A stretch of DNA of 64,000 bases from Vibrio mimicus (GTDB lineage: Bacteria; Pseudomonadota; Gammaproteobacteria; Enterobacterales; Vibrionaceae). Below, in pieces: positions 35,822 through 44,987 of the stretch. The translations under genes and the position numbers were made by a program. The stretch is taken from NCBI RefSeq assembly GCF_019048845.1, contig NZ_CP077425.1, forward strand, positions 744,001-808,000, read 5' to 3'. Position 1 is the first letter of the stretch; each line of letters begins with the position of its first letter. Under the pieces are notes generated by a model. The model saw only the letters and a program-made list of their open reading frames with translations. It was not told the origin of the DNA and did no database searches.

Positions 35822-38134
35822 ATGAAAATTGCCAACAAAATCGTACTTTCAATGACTTTTCTTTCGATTGTTGCGGTGGTGATTGCAGGAGCGTGGATCG
35901 GCTGGAGTGCATCACGTCTTTCTGAACAAGCCATTTATAGCCGAGCATCGAATCAGTTGCTGTCGGTTCGAGAAACTAAGAAAAGTGAAATCGAACGCTA
36001 CCTGAACCGTGTAGGAGGGCAACTCACCACGTTGGCGAACATGGTTTCCACGGTTGATGCCATGGAAGAGTTGTCTAAGGCATTTCAAAACTATCCCGTT
36101 GATCAAGTTCCTGCTACTTCATTTAGCGCTTTAAAGGATTATTACACTTCTCAATTTGGCCAGAATTACCAGAAACTGAATGATGGTCAGGATGCCAATC
36201 CATTAACACGCTTAAGCCTCTTGTCCAAGCAGGGGGAAGCGCTGCAATCTCGCTACATTGCCAGCAACCCTAATCCGCTAGGTTCCAAGCATGAATGGAT
36301 GGGGGACTCTCTCGGTACGTCTTATGATCAGTTGCATCAAAAGTACCATCCTGGGATTAAACAGTATCTAGAGCAGTTTGGACTGTACGATGTGTTCATG
36401 GTCGATAACGATGGCAACGTGGTATACACCGTTTTCAAAGAACTCGATTTTGCTACCAACCTACTTAGTGGACCATACAAAGACACTGGTTTGGCAAGAG
36501 CTTATCTGAAAGCCAAAGCGTTGCCGGATAATCAGTATTACCTTGATGATTTTGCCCCTTATTACCCTTCCTACGAGGCCGCGGCTTCATTTATTGCAAC
36601 TCCTATTTTTGATGGTGAAACTCGTGTTGGAGTGCTGATTTTCCAAATGCCAGTGGATGAAATTAATCAAATCATGACCTTTGATGGGCGTTGGAAAGAA
36701 AATGGGCTGGGCGAAACTGGGGAGAGTTATTTGGTTGGTAGTGATCATTTGCTGCGCAGCCAACCTCGTCAGTTATTGCAAAATGAAGCGACATTCATTG
36801 GTGCATTGGATGTGATGAATGTTGACCGAGTAACGGTTAACCAAATCCGCAGTAAAAGTTCGGCGATTGGTTTATTGAGCATGAACACGCAAGCGGTGGA
36901 TAACGCGTTACGGGGTGAAAGTGGGCTGCTAATGGAGAACAACAGTGTTGGTGTCCACTTATTATCGGCTTATGCACCTATTGAGGCGCTCGGTTCACGT
37001 TGGGCATTGGTCACTGAAATGCAATCTAGCGAGGCTTTGGCTGATATTGCTTTGCTTAATAATGAAGTCATTTTAAAAGTTGTGATAGCGATTGTGGTGG
37101 CCGCCATTGCCGCAACTTTTGCCGCTTTAGCGGTAGGAAGAGGCATTTCAACCCCGATTCGTAATGCGATAAACCAAATTCAACGCATTAGCCAAGATAA
37201 CGACCTCACCGCCCGTTTGTCAGAGCAAGGCAGTGTTGAGATCAAACAGCTCGCGAAAGCGCTCAATACCATGCTTTCACATCTGCAGGACACTATTTGC
37301 CAGTTCGCTCAGGCGACCGATAAGTTGAACTCTCATACCCAAGTGATTTCGCAAAATATGGGGGGAACGCGTGATTCGGTTTCTGATCAGCATGAGCGTA
37401 CAGAATCGGTCGTGACTGCGGTCAACCAGATGAGTGCCTCCATCGCAGAAGTATCACAATTTGCGCAGCGTGCTGCTCAGTTTGTGCAAGAAGCCAACCA
37501 TAAAGGGCACAGTGGTGTATCAGTGGGCGATGAATTAGCGCGAGATATGACATCGATAAACCAACAGATGGCTTCAGCTGTTGAAGCCATTTCAAGGTTG
37601 AATCACGAAAGCCAATCTATTGCATCGGTACTCGATGTTATCCAAGCGATTGCCGAGCAGACCAACTTGCTGGCATTGAATGCGGCGATTGAAGCGGCTC
37701 GCGCCGGAGAGCAAGGTCGTGGTTTTGCGGTAGTGGCTGATGAAGTGCGTAATCTTGCAGCGAAAACTCAGACATCCACAGAGGAAATCCGCAATAAAAT
37801 TGACCGCTTGCAACATGAGACTCAATCGGTGGCCAGCTCAATCGAAGGGGCGAATAATACGGTGATGCGAGGGGTATCGACCTGTAATAGCAACACCGAC
37901 ATGCTCAAACAGATTGTGGATATGCTCAATGAACTGAATGAGATGAACATTCAAATCGCTACCGCAACGGAGCAGCAACGCAGCGTAACTGAAGAGATCA
38001 ACGCTAATATCACTTCGATTTCAGATGTCTCTTCATCAGTTACCGTACAGGTGGGTGAGGTGGACTCGATTGTGAATGAGCTCTCCCATGAAGCGACAGG
38101 TTTAAGCAAACGAATGGGACAATTCCGCTACTGA
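35822..38134 (+). CDS. methyl-accepting chemotaxis protein with large periplasmic sensor
   Basis: 770 residues. Helices lie at about 8-28 and 416-440 (VVIAIVVAAIAATFAALAVG), and enclose an almost 390-residue periplasmic region with DYYTSQFGQNYQKLNDG, MPVDEINQIMTFDGRWKENG and GESYLVGSDHLLRSQPR, a Cache-related type. HAMP (to about 495) and the signalling domain with [20 protein letters not shown] (about 610) follow. The periplasmic part is longer than in the receptor at 16807, and the ligand is unknown. GGGGAA precedes the ATG. Confidence 0.94.
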   Translation: MKIANKIVLSMTFLSIVAVVIAGAWIGWSASRLSEQAIYSRASNQLLSVRETKKSEIERYLNRVGGQLTTLANMVSTVDAMEELSKAFQNYPVDQVPATSFSALKDYYTSQFGQNYQKLNDGQDANPLTRLSLLSKQGEALQSRYIASNPNPLGSKHEWMGDSLGTSYDQLHQKYHPGIKQYLEQFGLYDVFMVDNDGNVVYTVFKELDFATNLLSGPYKDTGLARAYLKAKALPDNQYYLDDFAPYYPSYEAAASFIATPIFDGETRVGVLIFQMPVDEINQIMTFDGRWKENGLGETGESYLVGSDHLLRSQPRQLLQNEATFIGALDVMNVDRVTVNQIRSKSSAIGLLSMNTQAVDNALRGESGLLMENNSVGVHLLSAYAPIEALGSRWALVTEMQSSEALADIALLNNEVILKVVIAIVVAAIAATFAALAVGRGISTPIRNAINQIQRISQDNDLTARLSEQGSVEIKQLAKALNTMLSHLQDTICQFAQATDKLNSHTQVISQNMGGTRDSVSDQHERTESVVTAVNQMSASIAEVSQFAQRAAQFVQEANHKGHSGVSVGDELARDMTSINQQMASAVEAISRLNHESQSIASVLDVIQAIAEQTNLLALNAAIEAARAGEQGRGFAVVADEVRNLAAKTQTSTEEIRNKIDRLQHETQSVASSIEGANNTVMRGVSTCNSNTDMLKQIVDMLNELNEMNIQIATATEQQRSVTEEINANITSISDVSSSVTVQVGEVDSIVNELSHEATGLSKRMGQFRY

Positions 38135-38164
38135 ATTATTTTGCTGCCGATGAATGAGAGTAAA

Positions 38165-38197
38165 CATTGCCCAACCAAACCGTTGGGCAATGTTGTT
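38165..38197. terminator. bidirectional hairpin between MCP and LysR genes
   Basis: An 11-base stem CATTGCCCAAC / GTTGGGCAATG with a 6-base loop, then TTGTTT on the plus strand. It ends at the stop of the convergent LysR gene. Confidence 0.75.
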
Positions 38198-39087
38198 TAA
38201 GGCCAGAGCAAATCTTGTTGCCAGCGATCGGCCAAAAAATCAATAAACTGTCTAACTAAAGGAGTTTGGTAACTACGTGATAAATACACCGCCCAAATTG
38301 AGCTGCTGGGCAGATGATATTCCGGTAGCAGAGCTTGTAATTGACCGGATTTTAGCAAGGGGTTAGCGAGATCGCAGGGCAGACGGATGATGCCTTTATG
38401 GTTAAGCGCGACACGACATAAGGTTCCCATATCATTGGCGCGCACATTGCCATTGACCATCACACTGAACGGTTCGTTATCTCGCACGAAATCCCATTTA
38501 TTGGCGCTGACGTGTACTAGGCAGTTATGTTCGGTCAAATCATGTGGGGTATGGATTGGTGGGTGCTTCGCGAGATAATCCGCGGTGGCACACACCACTA
38601 CACCGACTTCCAATAAACGACGGGCGATCAAATTTTCGTCTGGTTGCTGGGTAAAGCGTAAGGCAATATCGACTCGCTCATCCACCAACTGCGCAAAGCG
38701 ATCCGACGCCAGAAGATCAAAATTCACCTGCGGATGCAAGTCAGTAAATGCTTGGACTGCATCGAGCAGCATATTTTGGGTCAGCCCTATCGGGGCAGAA
38801 ACACGAATACTGCCATGTAAAGAGCCCGATTGCTCCAACGCGCGCATTTCCAATTCCATGGTTTGATGCAGAATTTGTTCGCAGCGTTGCAGCGCTTCTT
38901 CCCCAGCGGCGGTTAAGCTGACACGGCGAGTCGTGCGATGCAACAAGCGCTGCTTTAGCCAATCTTCAATGTCTTGAACATGGCGAGAAACCTGTAAACG
39001 GCTGAGATTTAGATTATCCGCCGCTTGAGTAAAACTGGCGGTATTCGCCACTTCAATAAAGCTGCGCATAGCGGTGAGGCGATCCAT
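38197..39087 (-). CDS. LysR-family transcription regulator
   Basis: 296 residues from the ATG at 39087 (MDRLTAMRSFIEVANTASFT, GAGAG upstream); the frame is open 11 codons further. The helix-turn-helix (LNLSRLQVSRHVQDIEDWLK) is followed by the CrgA-type effector domain (SGSLHGSIRVSAPIGLTQNM; RLLEVGVVVCATADYLAKHP). It is divergent from the NAD(P)-binding protein gene at 39218 with a shared 130-base promoter region, so that gene is the likely target. Confidence 0.93.
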   Translation of the reverse strand: MDRLTAMRSFIEVANTASFTQAADNLNLSRLQVSRHVQDIEDWLKQRLLHRTTRRVSLTAAGEEALQRCEQILHQTMELEMRALEQSGSLHGSIRVSAPIGLTQNMLLDAVQAFTDLHPQVNFDLLASDRFAQLVDERVDIALRFTQQPDENLIARRLLEVGVVVCATADYLAKHPPIHTPHDLTEHNCLVHVSANKWDFVRDNEPFSVMVNGNVRANDMGTLCRVALNHKGIIRLPCDLANPLLKSGQLQALLPEYHLPSSSIWAVYLSRSYQTPLVRQFIDFLADRWQQDLLWP

Positions 39088-39217
39088 AAATTCTCTCATT
39101 TGCAAACTAACCAGATACAATGTACATCATTTTTGTGCATTTATCGCGAGAGATGCTACAAACTATACTTACCTTAACAAACGAACTTATCTAAACAGTT
39201 TCAAAAGGAAGGTAAAA

Positions 39218-39856
39218 ATGAAAGTGGCAATTTTAGGTGCATCGGGTTGGATTGGCAGTCATTTAGCGGCGGAAGCCAAAATGCGTGGCCATGAAGTCAT
39301 TGCTGTGGTGCGAGACCCAGCAAAAGTGACATTAAAAGGTGTGGCAATCCATCAACTGGATATTCTCAACCCTGAGAGCGATCTGAAGCAGGCGCTACAA
39401 GGTGTTGATGCGGTCGTGGCTTCTATCGGTGGGCGTGCCGCTGGTAATCACGACATGGTGGCGAAAGCAGCGCAGCGTTTATTGAATGAGTTACCCCAAG
39501 CGGGTGTTGACCGTTTACTGTGGGTGGGTGGTGCGGGTTCACTGGAAGTCGCACCGGGTGTGAAGTTAGTGACAGTGCCTGATTTCCCAGCAGAATACAA
39601 AGGTGAAGCGCTAGCACAAGGGGAAGCGCTGGAAGTATTTCGCGCTAGCAATAGCGATGTGAACTGGACTTTCGTCAGTCCTGCTGCAGAAATATTCCCT
39701 GGTGATAAGCAAGGCCAATACCGTGTCGGCGGCGATCAACTGCTGACTGACAACCAAGGTAACAGCCGTATTTCGGTTGCTGACTACGCAGTGGCGCTGA
39801 TTGATGAACTGGAATACGCGGATCATCCTCGCCAACGCATTGGTGTAGCTTATTAA
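39218..39856 (+). CDS. NAD(P)-binding atypical SDR protein
   Basis: 212 residues from the ATG at 39218, which has AAGGAAGG 6 bases upstream; the frame is open 48 codons further into the LysR gene, which I reject. The Rossmann start is VAILGASGWIGSHLAAEAKM, then VDAVVASIGGRAAGNHDM and VDRLLWVGGAGSLEV. This is the YwnB/NmrA-like group of NADP-binding proteins without a YxxxK pair. The role may be a redox sensor or reductase. A degenerate ERIC remnant follows. Confidence 0.9.
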   Translation: MKVAILGASGWIGSHLAAEAKMRGHEVIAVVRDPAKVTLKGVAIHQLDILNPESDLKQALQGVDAVVASIGGRAAGNHDMVAKAAQRLLNELPQAGVDRLLWVGGAGSLEVAPGVKLVTVPDFPAEYKGEALAQGEALEVFRASNSDVNWTFVSPAAEIFPGDKQGQYRVGGDQLLTDNQGNSRISVADYAVALIDELEYADHPRQRIGVAY

Positions 39857-39870
39857 TCCATACTGGCGGT

Positions 39871-39910
39871 TTATTCCCTTTCTACCGACAACGCCAAGTA
39901 GTTTGGGCAT
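39871..39910. repeat. degenerate, internally deleted ERIC-like remnant
   Basis: TTATTCCCTTTCTACC followed by AACGCCAAGTAGTTTGGGCA matches both ends of the full element at 52498-52695 (CCAAGTAGTTTGAGTC), with the centre gone. Confidence 0.6.
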
Positions 39911-39932
39911 TATCAATGGATGGCTCAGAGAT

Positions 39933-39965
39933 TCAGAAAGATGTGCGGCATCTTTCTGAGTTTTG
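39933..39965 (+). terminator. intrinsic terminator
   Basis: TCAGAAAGATG, loop TGCGG, CATCTTTCTGA, followed by GTTTTG, downstream of the NAD(P)-binding protein gene. Confidence 0.8.
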
Positions 39966-40029
39966 CTATTTCGGCGCTTTAAAGCTTGTGGCACACTGCA
40001 TGCTCATTAAACCGACAAGGAGAAGTCGA

Positions 40030-40425
40030 ATGTCTAGTGCCGTATCTCGCGTGCCTGCTGCGTCCAGTGCCGATGCTCTGGCGCACTTTGAAGCGTTGTT
40101 GCAGTTTGAAACCGATTGCTGGGATGTTCACCACGCGATCACCAATGAAAGACAAGATTTTGTGTTACTCGATGTCCGTGGTGAAGCCCTGTATGCCGAA
40201 GGACATGTGCCATGCGCCATCAGCTTGCCGCATTCACGCCTGAACGAAAAAACCTTAGCCGATTACCCCATGGACACACTGTTTGTGGTCTATTGTGCTG
40301 GGCCTCACTGCAATGGCACGGAAAAAGCGGCGATTCGTTTAGCCAAGTTGGGTCGGCCGGTGAAGAAAATGATTGGCGGCGTAACGGGTTGGCTAGATGA
40401 AGGATTCACTTTGGTCACAGAGTAG
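40030..40425 (+). CDS. rhodanese-domain protein
   Basis: 131 residues from the ATG at 40030 (AAGGAG 8 bases upstream). It is a single rhodanese fold: DFVLLDVRGEALYAEGHVPC, AISLPHSRLNE, active-site loop VVYCAGPHCNGTEKAAIRLA and MIGGVTGWLDEGF. The catalytic Cys is in the strand-loop YCAGPHC. Single-domain rhodaneses carry persulfide sulfur. It is placed alone between two terminators; the acceptor is unknown. Confidence 0.9.
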   Translation: MSSAVSRVPAASSADALAHFEALLQFETDCWDVHHAITNERQDFVLLDVRGEALYAEGHVPCAISLPHSRLNEKTLADYPMDTLFVVYCAGPHCNGTEKAAIRLAKLGRPVKKMIGGVTGWLDEGFTLVTE

Positions 40426-40468
40426 CTTGCCTCAACACGCTCTATCATTTTGATGTCATTTAAGAGAA

Positions 40469-40505
40469 GCGGTCGCCTTTGCAAGCGGCCGCTGGTCGTT
40501 TTTAT
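40469..40505 (+). terminator. probable terminator after the rhodanese gene
   Basis: AGCGGTCGC, loop CTTTGCAA, GCGGCCGCT with one G-T pair, then GGTCGTTTTTA. Confidence 0.7.
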
Positions 40506-40621
40506 CGGTGAGTGAGCCTAAATTTCTGATATGCCCGCTTGAGCGAAACGTTTCTATTGCGAAATATTGCTGAACTGATACCGTCAATGTCATTCGATAC
40601 ATCGCAGTACAAGGGAGCGAA

Positions 40622-41344
40622 ATGGAGTATTTAGGCGCGAGTGCATGGATTGCCATGCTATTGGTTTGCATGGGTTCCTTTGTGCAGACTGCAATCGGCT
40701 TTGGGCTCGCGGTCGTTGCATCGCCGCTGCTGTTCCTTATTTCGCCGGATTATGTACCATCACCGATCTGCTTAGTCGCGCTGTTTATTTCGGTGCTTAA
40801 TGCGATGAAACATCGCGAGAGTATTTCGATTGGCGGCTTAAAAATGGCCTTAATCGGGCGCATTCCGGGGTCGATTGTGGGTGGTTTGCTGCTGATGTGG
40901 ATTTCCACACAGGCGTTGGCGCTGTGGCTTGGCTTGTTGGTGCTGTTTGCGGTAGCGGTAAGTTTGCTGCCGCTGCGTATTGAACCGAACCCAACTCGAA
41001 TGGGGATTGCGGGATTTTTCTCCGGCGTATTTGGTACCAGCAGTGGCATCGGCGGTCCTCCTATGGCGCTATTGCTGCAGCATCAAGAAGCTAATCAATT
41101 GCGCGGTAATTTGTCAGCCTTCTTCGTGTTTAGCTCGATCATCTCTTTGATGGTGCAGTGGCCGACGGGGTTTTTAACGTGGCACCATGTGTTACTGACT
41201 TTGCCGCTGATCCCCGCTGCTTGGTTAGGCTATGCGTTGGCACGTAAAACCACTCACTCATTGCCGAAAGAAAAAATTCGCTTCGCGGCGCTGGCGCTCT
41301 GTTTGGTGAGTGGTGCGACCGCGGTTTGGCATGGCTTTTTTTGA
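40622..41344 (+). CDS. TauE/SafE-family membrane transporter
   Basis: 240 residues and about 7-8 membrane helices. The family repeats are visible as GSFVQTAIGFGLAVVASPLL and FFSGVFGTSSGIGGPPMALL. Members export sulfite, sulfoacetate or other small anions. It follows the rhodanese gene by about 200 bases, so sulfur anion transport is a reasonable guess but not shown. Confidence 0.9.
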   Translation: MEYLGASAWIAMLLVCMGSFVQTAIGFGLAVVASPLLFLISPDYVPSPICLVALFISVLNAMKHRESISIGGLKMALIGRIPGSIVGGLLLMWISTQALALWLGLLVLFAVAVSLLPLRIEPNPTRMGIAGFFSGVFGTSSGIGGPPMALLLQHQEANQLRGNLSAFFVFSSIISLMVQWPTGFLTWHHVLLTLPLIPAAWLGYALARKTTHSLPKEKIRFAALALCLVSGATAVWHGFF

Positions 41345-41419
41345 TCATTCATTTCCTGTTCATAGTCGCCGAATTAGCGTTAGGCGCATGAAACACCTTC
41401 AACAACTTGAGGTAACGTG

Positions 41420-41851
41420 ATGTTAAGAACACTAGGCAACATTATTTGGTTTTTATGCGGCGGCATAGTGATGGGATTGGCTTGGTGGCTATTTGGCGTG
41501 CTGGCATTTATCAGCATCATTGGTATTCCGTGGGGACGCGCTTGCTTTGTAATGGGGAATTTCTCATTTTGGCCGTTTGGTTATGAAGCCATTTCCCGTG
41601 ATGAATTGACTGATCAAACCGACATTGGCACCAGCGGTTTTGGCGTATTAGGCAATATTATTTGGTTTGTCTTGGCCGGTTTTTGGTTGGCGGTGGGGCA
41701 TATTTTGTCTGCAGTGGCCTGTTTTATCACCATCATCGGTATTCCGTTTGCGTTGCAGCATTTAAAACTGGCGGTGATTTCATTGGCACCGATTGGTAAA
41801 ACCGTGGTGCCGATTGAAGAAGCCGCGCGTGCGCGTTATCGCGCTCGTTAA
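41420..41851 (+). CDS. yccF: YccF-like inner-membrane protein (DUF307)
   Basis: 143 residues with an internal duplication: GNIIWFLCGGIVMGLAWWL...ISIIGIPWG and GNIIWFVLAGFWLAVGHIL...ITIIGIPFA. This is the hallmark of the YccF domain family, whose function is unknown. Start ATG at 41420, with TTGAGG 8 bases upstream; the GTG one codon before is an alternative. It overlaps the convergent next gene by 4 bases. Confidence 0.9.
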   Translation: MLRTLGNIIWFLCGGIVMGLAWWLFGVLAFISIIGIPWGRACFVMGNFSFWPFGYEAISRDELTDQTDIGTSGFGVLGNIIWFVLAGFWLAVGHILSAVACFITIIGIPFALQHLKLAVISLAPIGKTVVPIEEAARARYRAR

Positions 41852-42714
41852 TACGCTTTAATGCCGAATTCACGCAATTTTGCGGGCAAAATGTCATCCA
41901 GTTGCGTGATCTCATGAGATTGGATCTCAATGAGTGCTAACCCGTGTGCTTGATAAAGTGCGCGGGTTTTTTGTTGCTCACTCGGGGCTATTCCACCTTC
42001 GTCTGTACCCCAAAATTGCAAGTACACCTTACCGCTTGGCAGATAAAAATCACTGGTCACTTCCTCTTCGATGGGAAGTGGGCGCTGATAAGCGTGTACC
42101 ACACCAGCCAGATACAGCCAGTTATCAATCAGCAGTTCACCCGTTGAACGGACATAATGCCCATCCAAAGTGCGGTGTTTGGCAGCAAACTTCTGGCGAA
42201 AGCTGGAATAAGATTTATCGGTCGCGTGAGCCTGTGCTTCTTGGCCGAGAAACTCCACCACGGATTGGCGTAAGTGGCGGTTACGCAGGATGGCTTCATG
42301 CCAGACCACAAACCCATTACCTGAGCTTTTCTCTTCACGCTGCTGCGCTCCGGCACGCAGGCCGCTTTCCGTGGCATGCCAACCAGCTTCGCTACGCGCA
42401 ATCCAACCTAATTCACTGAATAACTGATTCATTTTCTTCGGGTTTAATTTGAAATATTCCCCGACTTGCGTGGCGGTGAGTGTTTGGCCTGAAGTGGCGT
42501 GCAAGTCGATCAGCAAATTCTCAGGCCAGACAATAAAGCGACCATACTTAGGATGCTGGGCATACTCACCACCAAACTTGGTGCCGAGATCGGTCAATAT
42601 CCACTGCTCATCATGGCGATGGATGTAACCCGCGGTTTTCAAATCTTGAAACAGCTGTTTGGCATCTTGCTGGCGCTTTTTTGCCAAGGCGGAGGTGGAA
42701 AGTTTGTCGGCCAT
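41848..42714 (-). CDS. conserved protein with possible PD-(D/E)XK nuclease-like C-terminus
   Basis: 288 residues from the ATG at 42714 (GAGGAA upstream); the frame is open 19 codons further. The N-terminal part has two winged-helix-like segments (DLKTAGYIHRHDEQWILTDL and YFKLNPKKMNQLFSELGWI). The C-terminal part reads STGELLIDNWLYLAGVVHAY then DFYLPSGKVYLQFWG and LALIEIQSHEI. An E...(D)x10-QxW pattern like this occurs in minimal PD-(D/E)XK nucleases, with Gln in place of the usual Glu/Lys pair. The function is inferred weakly, and I recognise no named family. Confidence 0.65.
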   Translation of the reverse strand: MADKLSTSALAKKRQQDAKQLFQDLKTAGYIHRHDEQWILTDLGTKFGGEYAQHPKYGRFIVWPENLLIDLHATSGQTLTATQVGEYFKLNPKKMNQLFSELGWIARSEAGWHATESGLRAGAQQREEKSSGNGFVVWHEAILRNRHLRQSVVEFLGQEAQAHATDKSYSSFRQKFAAKHRTLDGHYVRSTGELLIDNWLYLAGVVHAYQRPLPIEEEVTSDFYLPSGKVYLQFWGTDEGGIAPSEQQKTRALYQAHGLALIEIQSHEITQLDDILPAKLREFGIKAY

Positions 42715-42928
42715 GCTGAAATTCCTCAGTGTCTGCGCTCCATTCAAGCATAAGGCGTGGAAGGGACTCAATGCCGATCGGCAATGGGAACAGAAATCTG
42801 TGAGGCTCTAGGCAATCTCATTTTATTGGCTAACTGATTTGAATCAGTGATGTTCAGAATGCGATCTATTTGTTCAAATTAAAACACAATAAGCTGTCAC
42901 CGTATTGATGCACTACGGAGACATAAAC

Positions 42929-43783
42929 ATGAATTTTACTCGTACCTTTTTGACCACTGCACTGATGTTACCTGCTTTTTCAAGCTTTGCTGCGCTGCAA
43001 CTACAAACTTACAACCTCGGTGAGCAGGGCATATTCCCCGTCAGCTCTACGCTGATCAGTGGCGAAAAGCACGCCATCTTAGTGGATGCTCAATTTGGTG
43101 TGAATGATGGCGCTAAGTTGGTGGAGATGGTGAAACAGTCAGGCAAAGAGCTCACCGCTATTTACATCAGCGCGGGCGATCCGGATTACTATTTTGGCCT
43201 ACAACCTTTGGTGGAAGCCTTTCCCAACGTTCCGGTTTTAGCCAGTGAGAGTGTGGTTAAACACATTGAAATGACCAAAGATGCGAAAATTGGCTATTGG
43301 GGGCCAATCCTCGCTGAAAATGCGCCAACCAAAGTGATTGTGCCTAAAGTGGATAACCGCACCGAATTTGTGCTGGATGGCGAAAAGATCGAGATCAAGC
43401 AGCTCAATCACCCACAAGCCTACTTGTGGTTGCCTGCAGAGAAAACGATTTTGGGCGGTGTCGCGGTGATGAGTGATATGCACGTTTGGACGGCAGACAG
43501 CCAAACCAAGCAAGCTCGTATGGAATGGGTTGAAACCCTAGATCGTATGGCCGACCTGAAGCCTAAGCAGGTGATTCCGGGGCATTATGGCCACGAGATT
43601 CCACAAGGGCTACAAGCGGTGACATTCACCAAAGAGTACTTAGTGAAATTCGAACAGGCTTTGGATAGCTCGACTCACTCTTCACAAGTGATTGAGAAAA
43701 TGCGCGCGATTTACCCAACCTTGCCGGATGACGGTAGCTTGCAGCTCAGTGCGGAAGTGAACATGGGCGAAAAAAGCTGGTAA
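42929..43783 (+). CDS. secreted MBL-fold protein lacking the canonical zinc motif
   Basis: 284 residues from the ATG at 42929 (CGGAG 9 bases upstream), with a signal peptide (1-21, SSFAALQ). The metallo-beta-lactamase fold outline is present: ILVDAQFGVNDGAKLVEMVK, VIPGHYGHEI and GEKIEIKQLNHPQAYLW. However, where the zinc motif HxHxDH should be, the sequence is ISAGDPDYYFGL, with no histidine in the first three positions. Later positions (SDMHVW, GHYGH) keep some. It may bind one metal, or act on a thiol or lipid-type substrate differently. Confidence 0.85.
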   Translation: MNFTRTFLTTALMLPAFSSFAALQLQTYNLGEQGIFPVSSTLISGEKHAILVDAQFGVNDGAKLVEMVKQSGKELTAIYISAGDPDYYFGLQPLVEAFPNVPVLASESVVKHIEMTKDAKIGYWGPILAENAPTKVIVPKVDNRTEFVLDGEKIEIKQLNHPQAYLWLPAEKTILGGVAVMSDMHVWTADSQTKQARMEWVETLDRMADLKPKQVIPGHYGHEIPQGLQAVTFTKEYLVKFEQALDSSTHSSQVIEKMRAIYPTLPDDGSLQLSAEVNMGEKSW

Positions 43784-43830
43784 GTGCGGCGTTATAGACT
43801 CGTTCCATCGAAGCAGGTTGATGAAATATA

Positions 43831-43871
43831 TTCACCCCAACCCTAGAGGGTATCTCCGAGGTTGGGGTGAA
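43831..43871. terminator. inverted repeat between convergent genes
   Basis: Perfect 12-base arms TTCACCCCAACC / GGTTGGGGTGAA with a 17-base loop, between the MBL gene and the Gfo/Idh/MocA gene. No U run follows on either strand, so it may act as an mRNA 3'-end stabiliser. Confidence 0.5.
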
Positions 43872-43927
43872 CTCATTGGCTCGAAACTGAAATTGCGCGA
43901 GTCAGTTTCCTGCTGCTTCGATTCGAC

Positions 43928-44860
43928 TTATCGTTGAACCTGTTGAATGAGATGTTCGCAAATCGCTTCTGCCAGCTGATGGCTCGCTAAGTTACGTTCA
44001 ATGATATGAGCAGGAAGCGTGCCTGTTGCCACAGTCTGTAGCCAGTCTTGCACCATATGCTCAAAGCCTTTGCTAGCCAGCATCGGCGTCCAATCTTTTA
44101 AGGCCACTCGGCTTTCTTGGTTATCTCGCCACGCTTTTCCTTGGGTAAAGGAATCAAACTGATAGGCCACATTGTCATAGCTGGCCGTGACATGCTCGGT
44201 GGTGATCCCAAACTGACGGTTCATCGAAGCGTGCAGTAAGGTATCGCCCGCTTGCCATTGAAGATCAAGGCGAGCAAGCAGCCCGCCGTTCATGTGATAG
44301 GTCAGTTGGATGTCGGCTAAATTGCGCTGACGCGAAAGGTTGACGCTATCTAGAGGATGAATGAAATCATCAAACACAAACGTGCGAATATCGCCGGGTA
44401 GGGCGTGGCGATGTTTTTCCCAACGCAGTGAACGCAGCGCCCCACACTCTTGTTGAGCCAGCTCGGGCAGATGTTGGTTGTAGAGCGGAATATGACGGCG
44501 GTTAAACCCAACATAAAGTGGTTGACGATGTTTTTCCGCTAACTCATACAAGTCTTCACACTCTTGTGCGCTCGCGGCTAATGGTTTATCGACAAAGGTT
44601 GGGATCCCCAAACGCAGAAAAAATGCCGCGAGAGTACAGTGCACTTCGGTCGCCGCATGGATCATCACCGCATCCACGCCATGCTGTAAGACATCTCGGT
44701 AGTCGGTGCAGGTCTCGCTTACCCGATAACGAGCCGCTAGCTTGGCTAAGATCTGTGGGTTGCGAGTGCATAGCACCAGTTCGACATCGGGTAATTGAGC
44801 TAATACAGGAAGATAAGCTTTCTGGGCGATATCACCCAAACCAATCATGGCGATTTTCAT
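43928..44860 (-). CDS. Gfo/Idh/MocA-family oxidoreductase
   Basis: 310 residues. The N-terminal Rossmann domain is KIAMIGLGDIAQKAYLPVLA (2-21), then the VDKPLAASAQECEDL motif with the catalytic-type EKP variant DKP (about 94), and YVGFNRRHIPLYN. The C-terminal half binds substrate. Members oxidise or epimerise sugars and inositols. It lies downstream of the mannitol operon on the same strand (127 bases after mtlR), so a polyol-linked role is conceivable. The substrate is unknown. Confidence 0.9.
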   Translation of the reverse strand: MKIAMIGLGDIAQKAYLPVLAQLPDVELVLCTRNPQILAKLAARYRVSETCTDYRDVLQHGVDAVMIHAATEVHCTLAAFFLRLGIPTFVDKPLAASAQECEDLYELAEKHRQPLYVGFNRRHIPLYNQHLPELAQQECGALRSLRWEKHRHALPGDIRTFVFDDFIHPLDSVNLSRQRNLADIQLTYHMNGGLLARLDLQWQAGDTLLHASMNRQFGITTEHVTASYDNVAYQFDSFTQGKAWRDNQESRVALKDWTPMLASKGFEHMVQDWLQTVATGTLPAHIIERNLASHQLAEAICEHLIQQVQR

Positions 44861-44987
44861 TCTTCGATCATCGGTTATCAGAAACGGATTTCAGGCTAGC
44901 ACGATAAACAGACAATGCGAAAAATGGGTGTGAGATTTGTGTTGTGATCGCATGATTTGCGTGTGGTTGATGTCCAACCCTCACGGT

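Noticed and set aside
39074..39217. 48-codon extension of the NAD(P)-binding protein
   Set aside because: It overlaps the divergent LysR gene. The Rossmann fold starts exactly at the ATG at 39218 behind AAGGAAGG.
41934..42419. 161-residue plus-strand ORF opposite the nuclease-like gene
   Set aside because: A shadow of the minus-strand gene, which has the better start, composition and family-like motifs.
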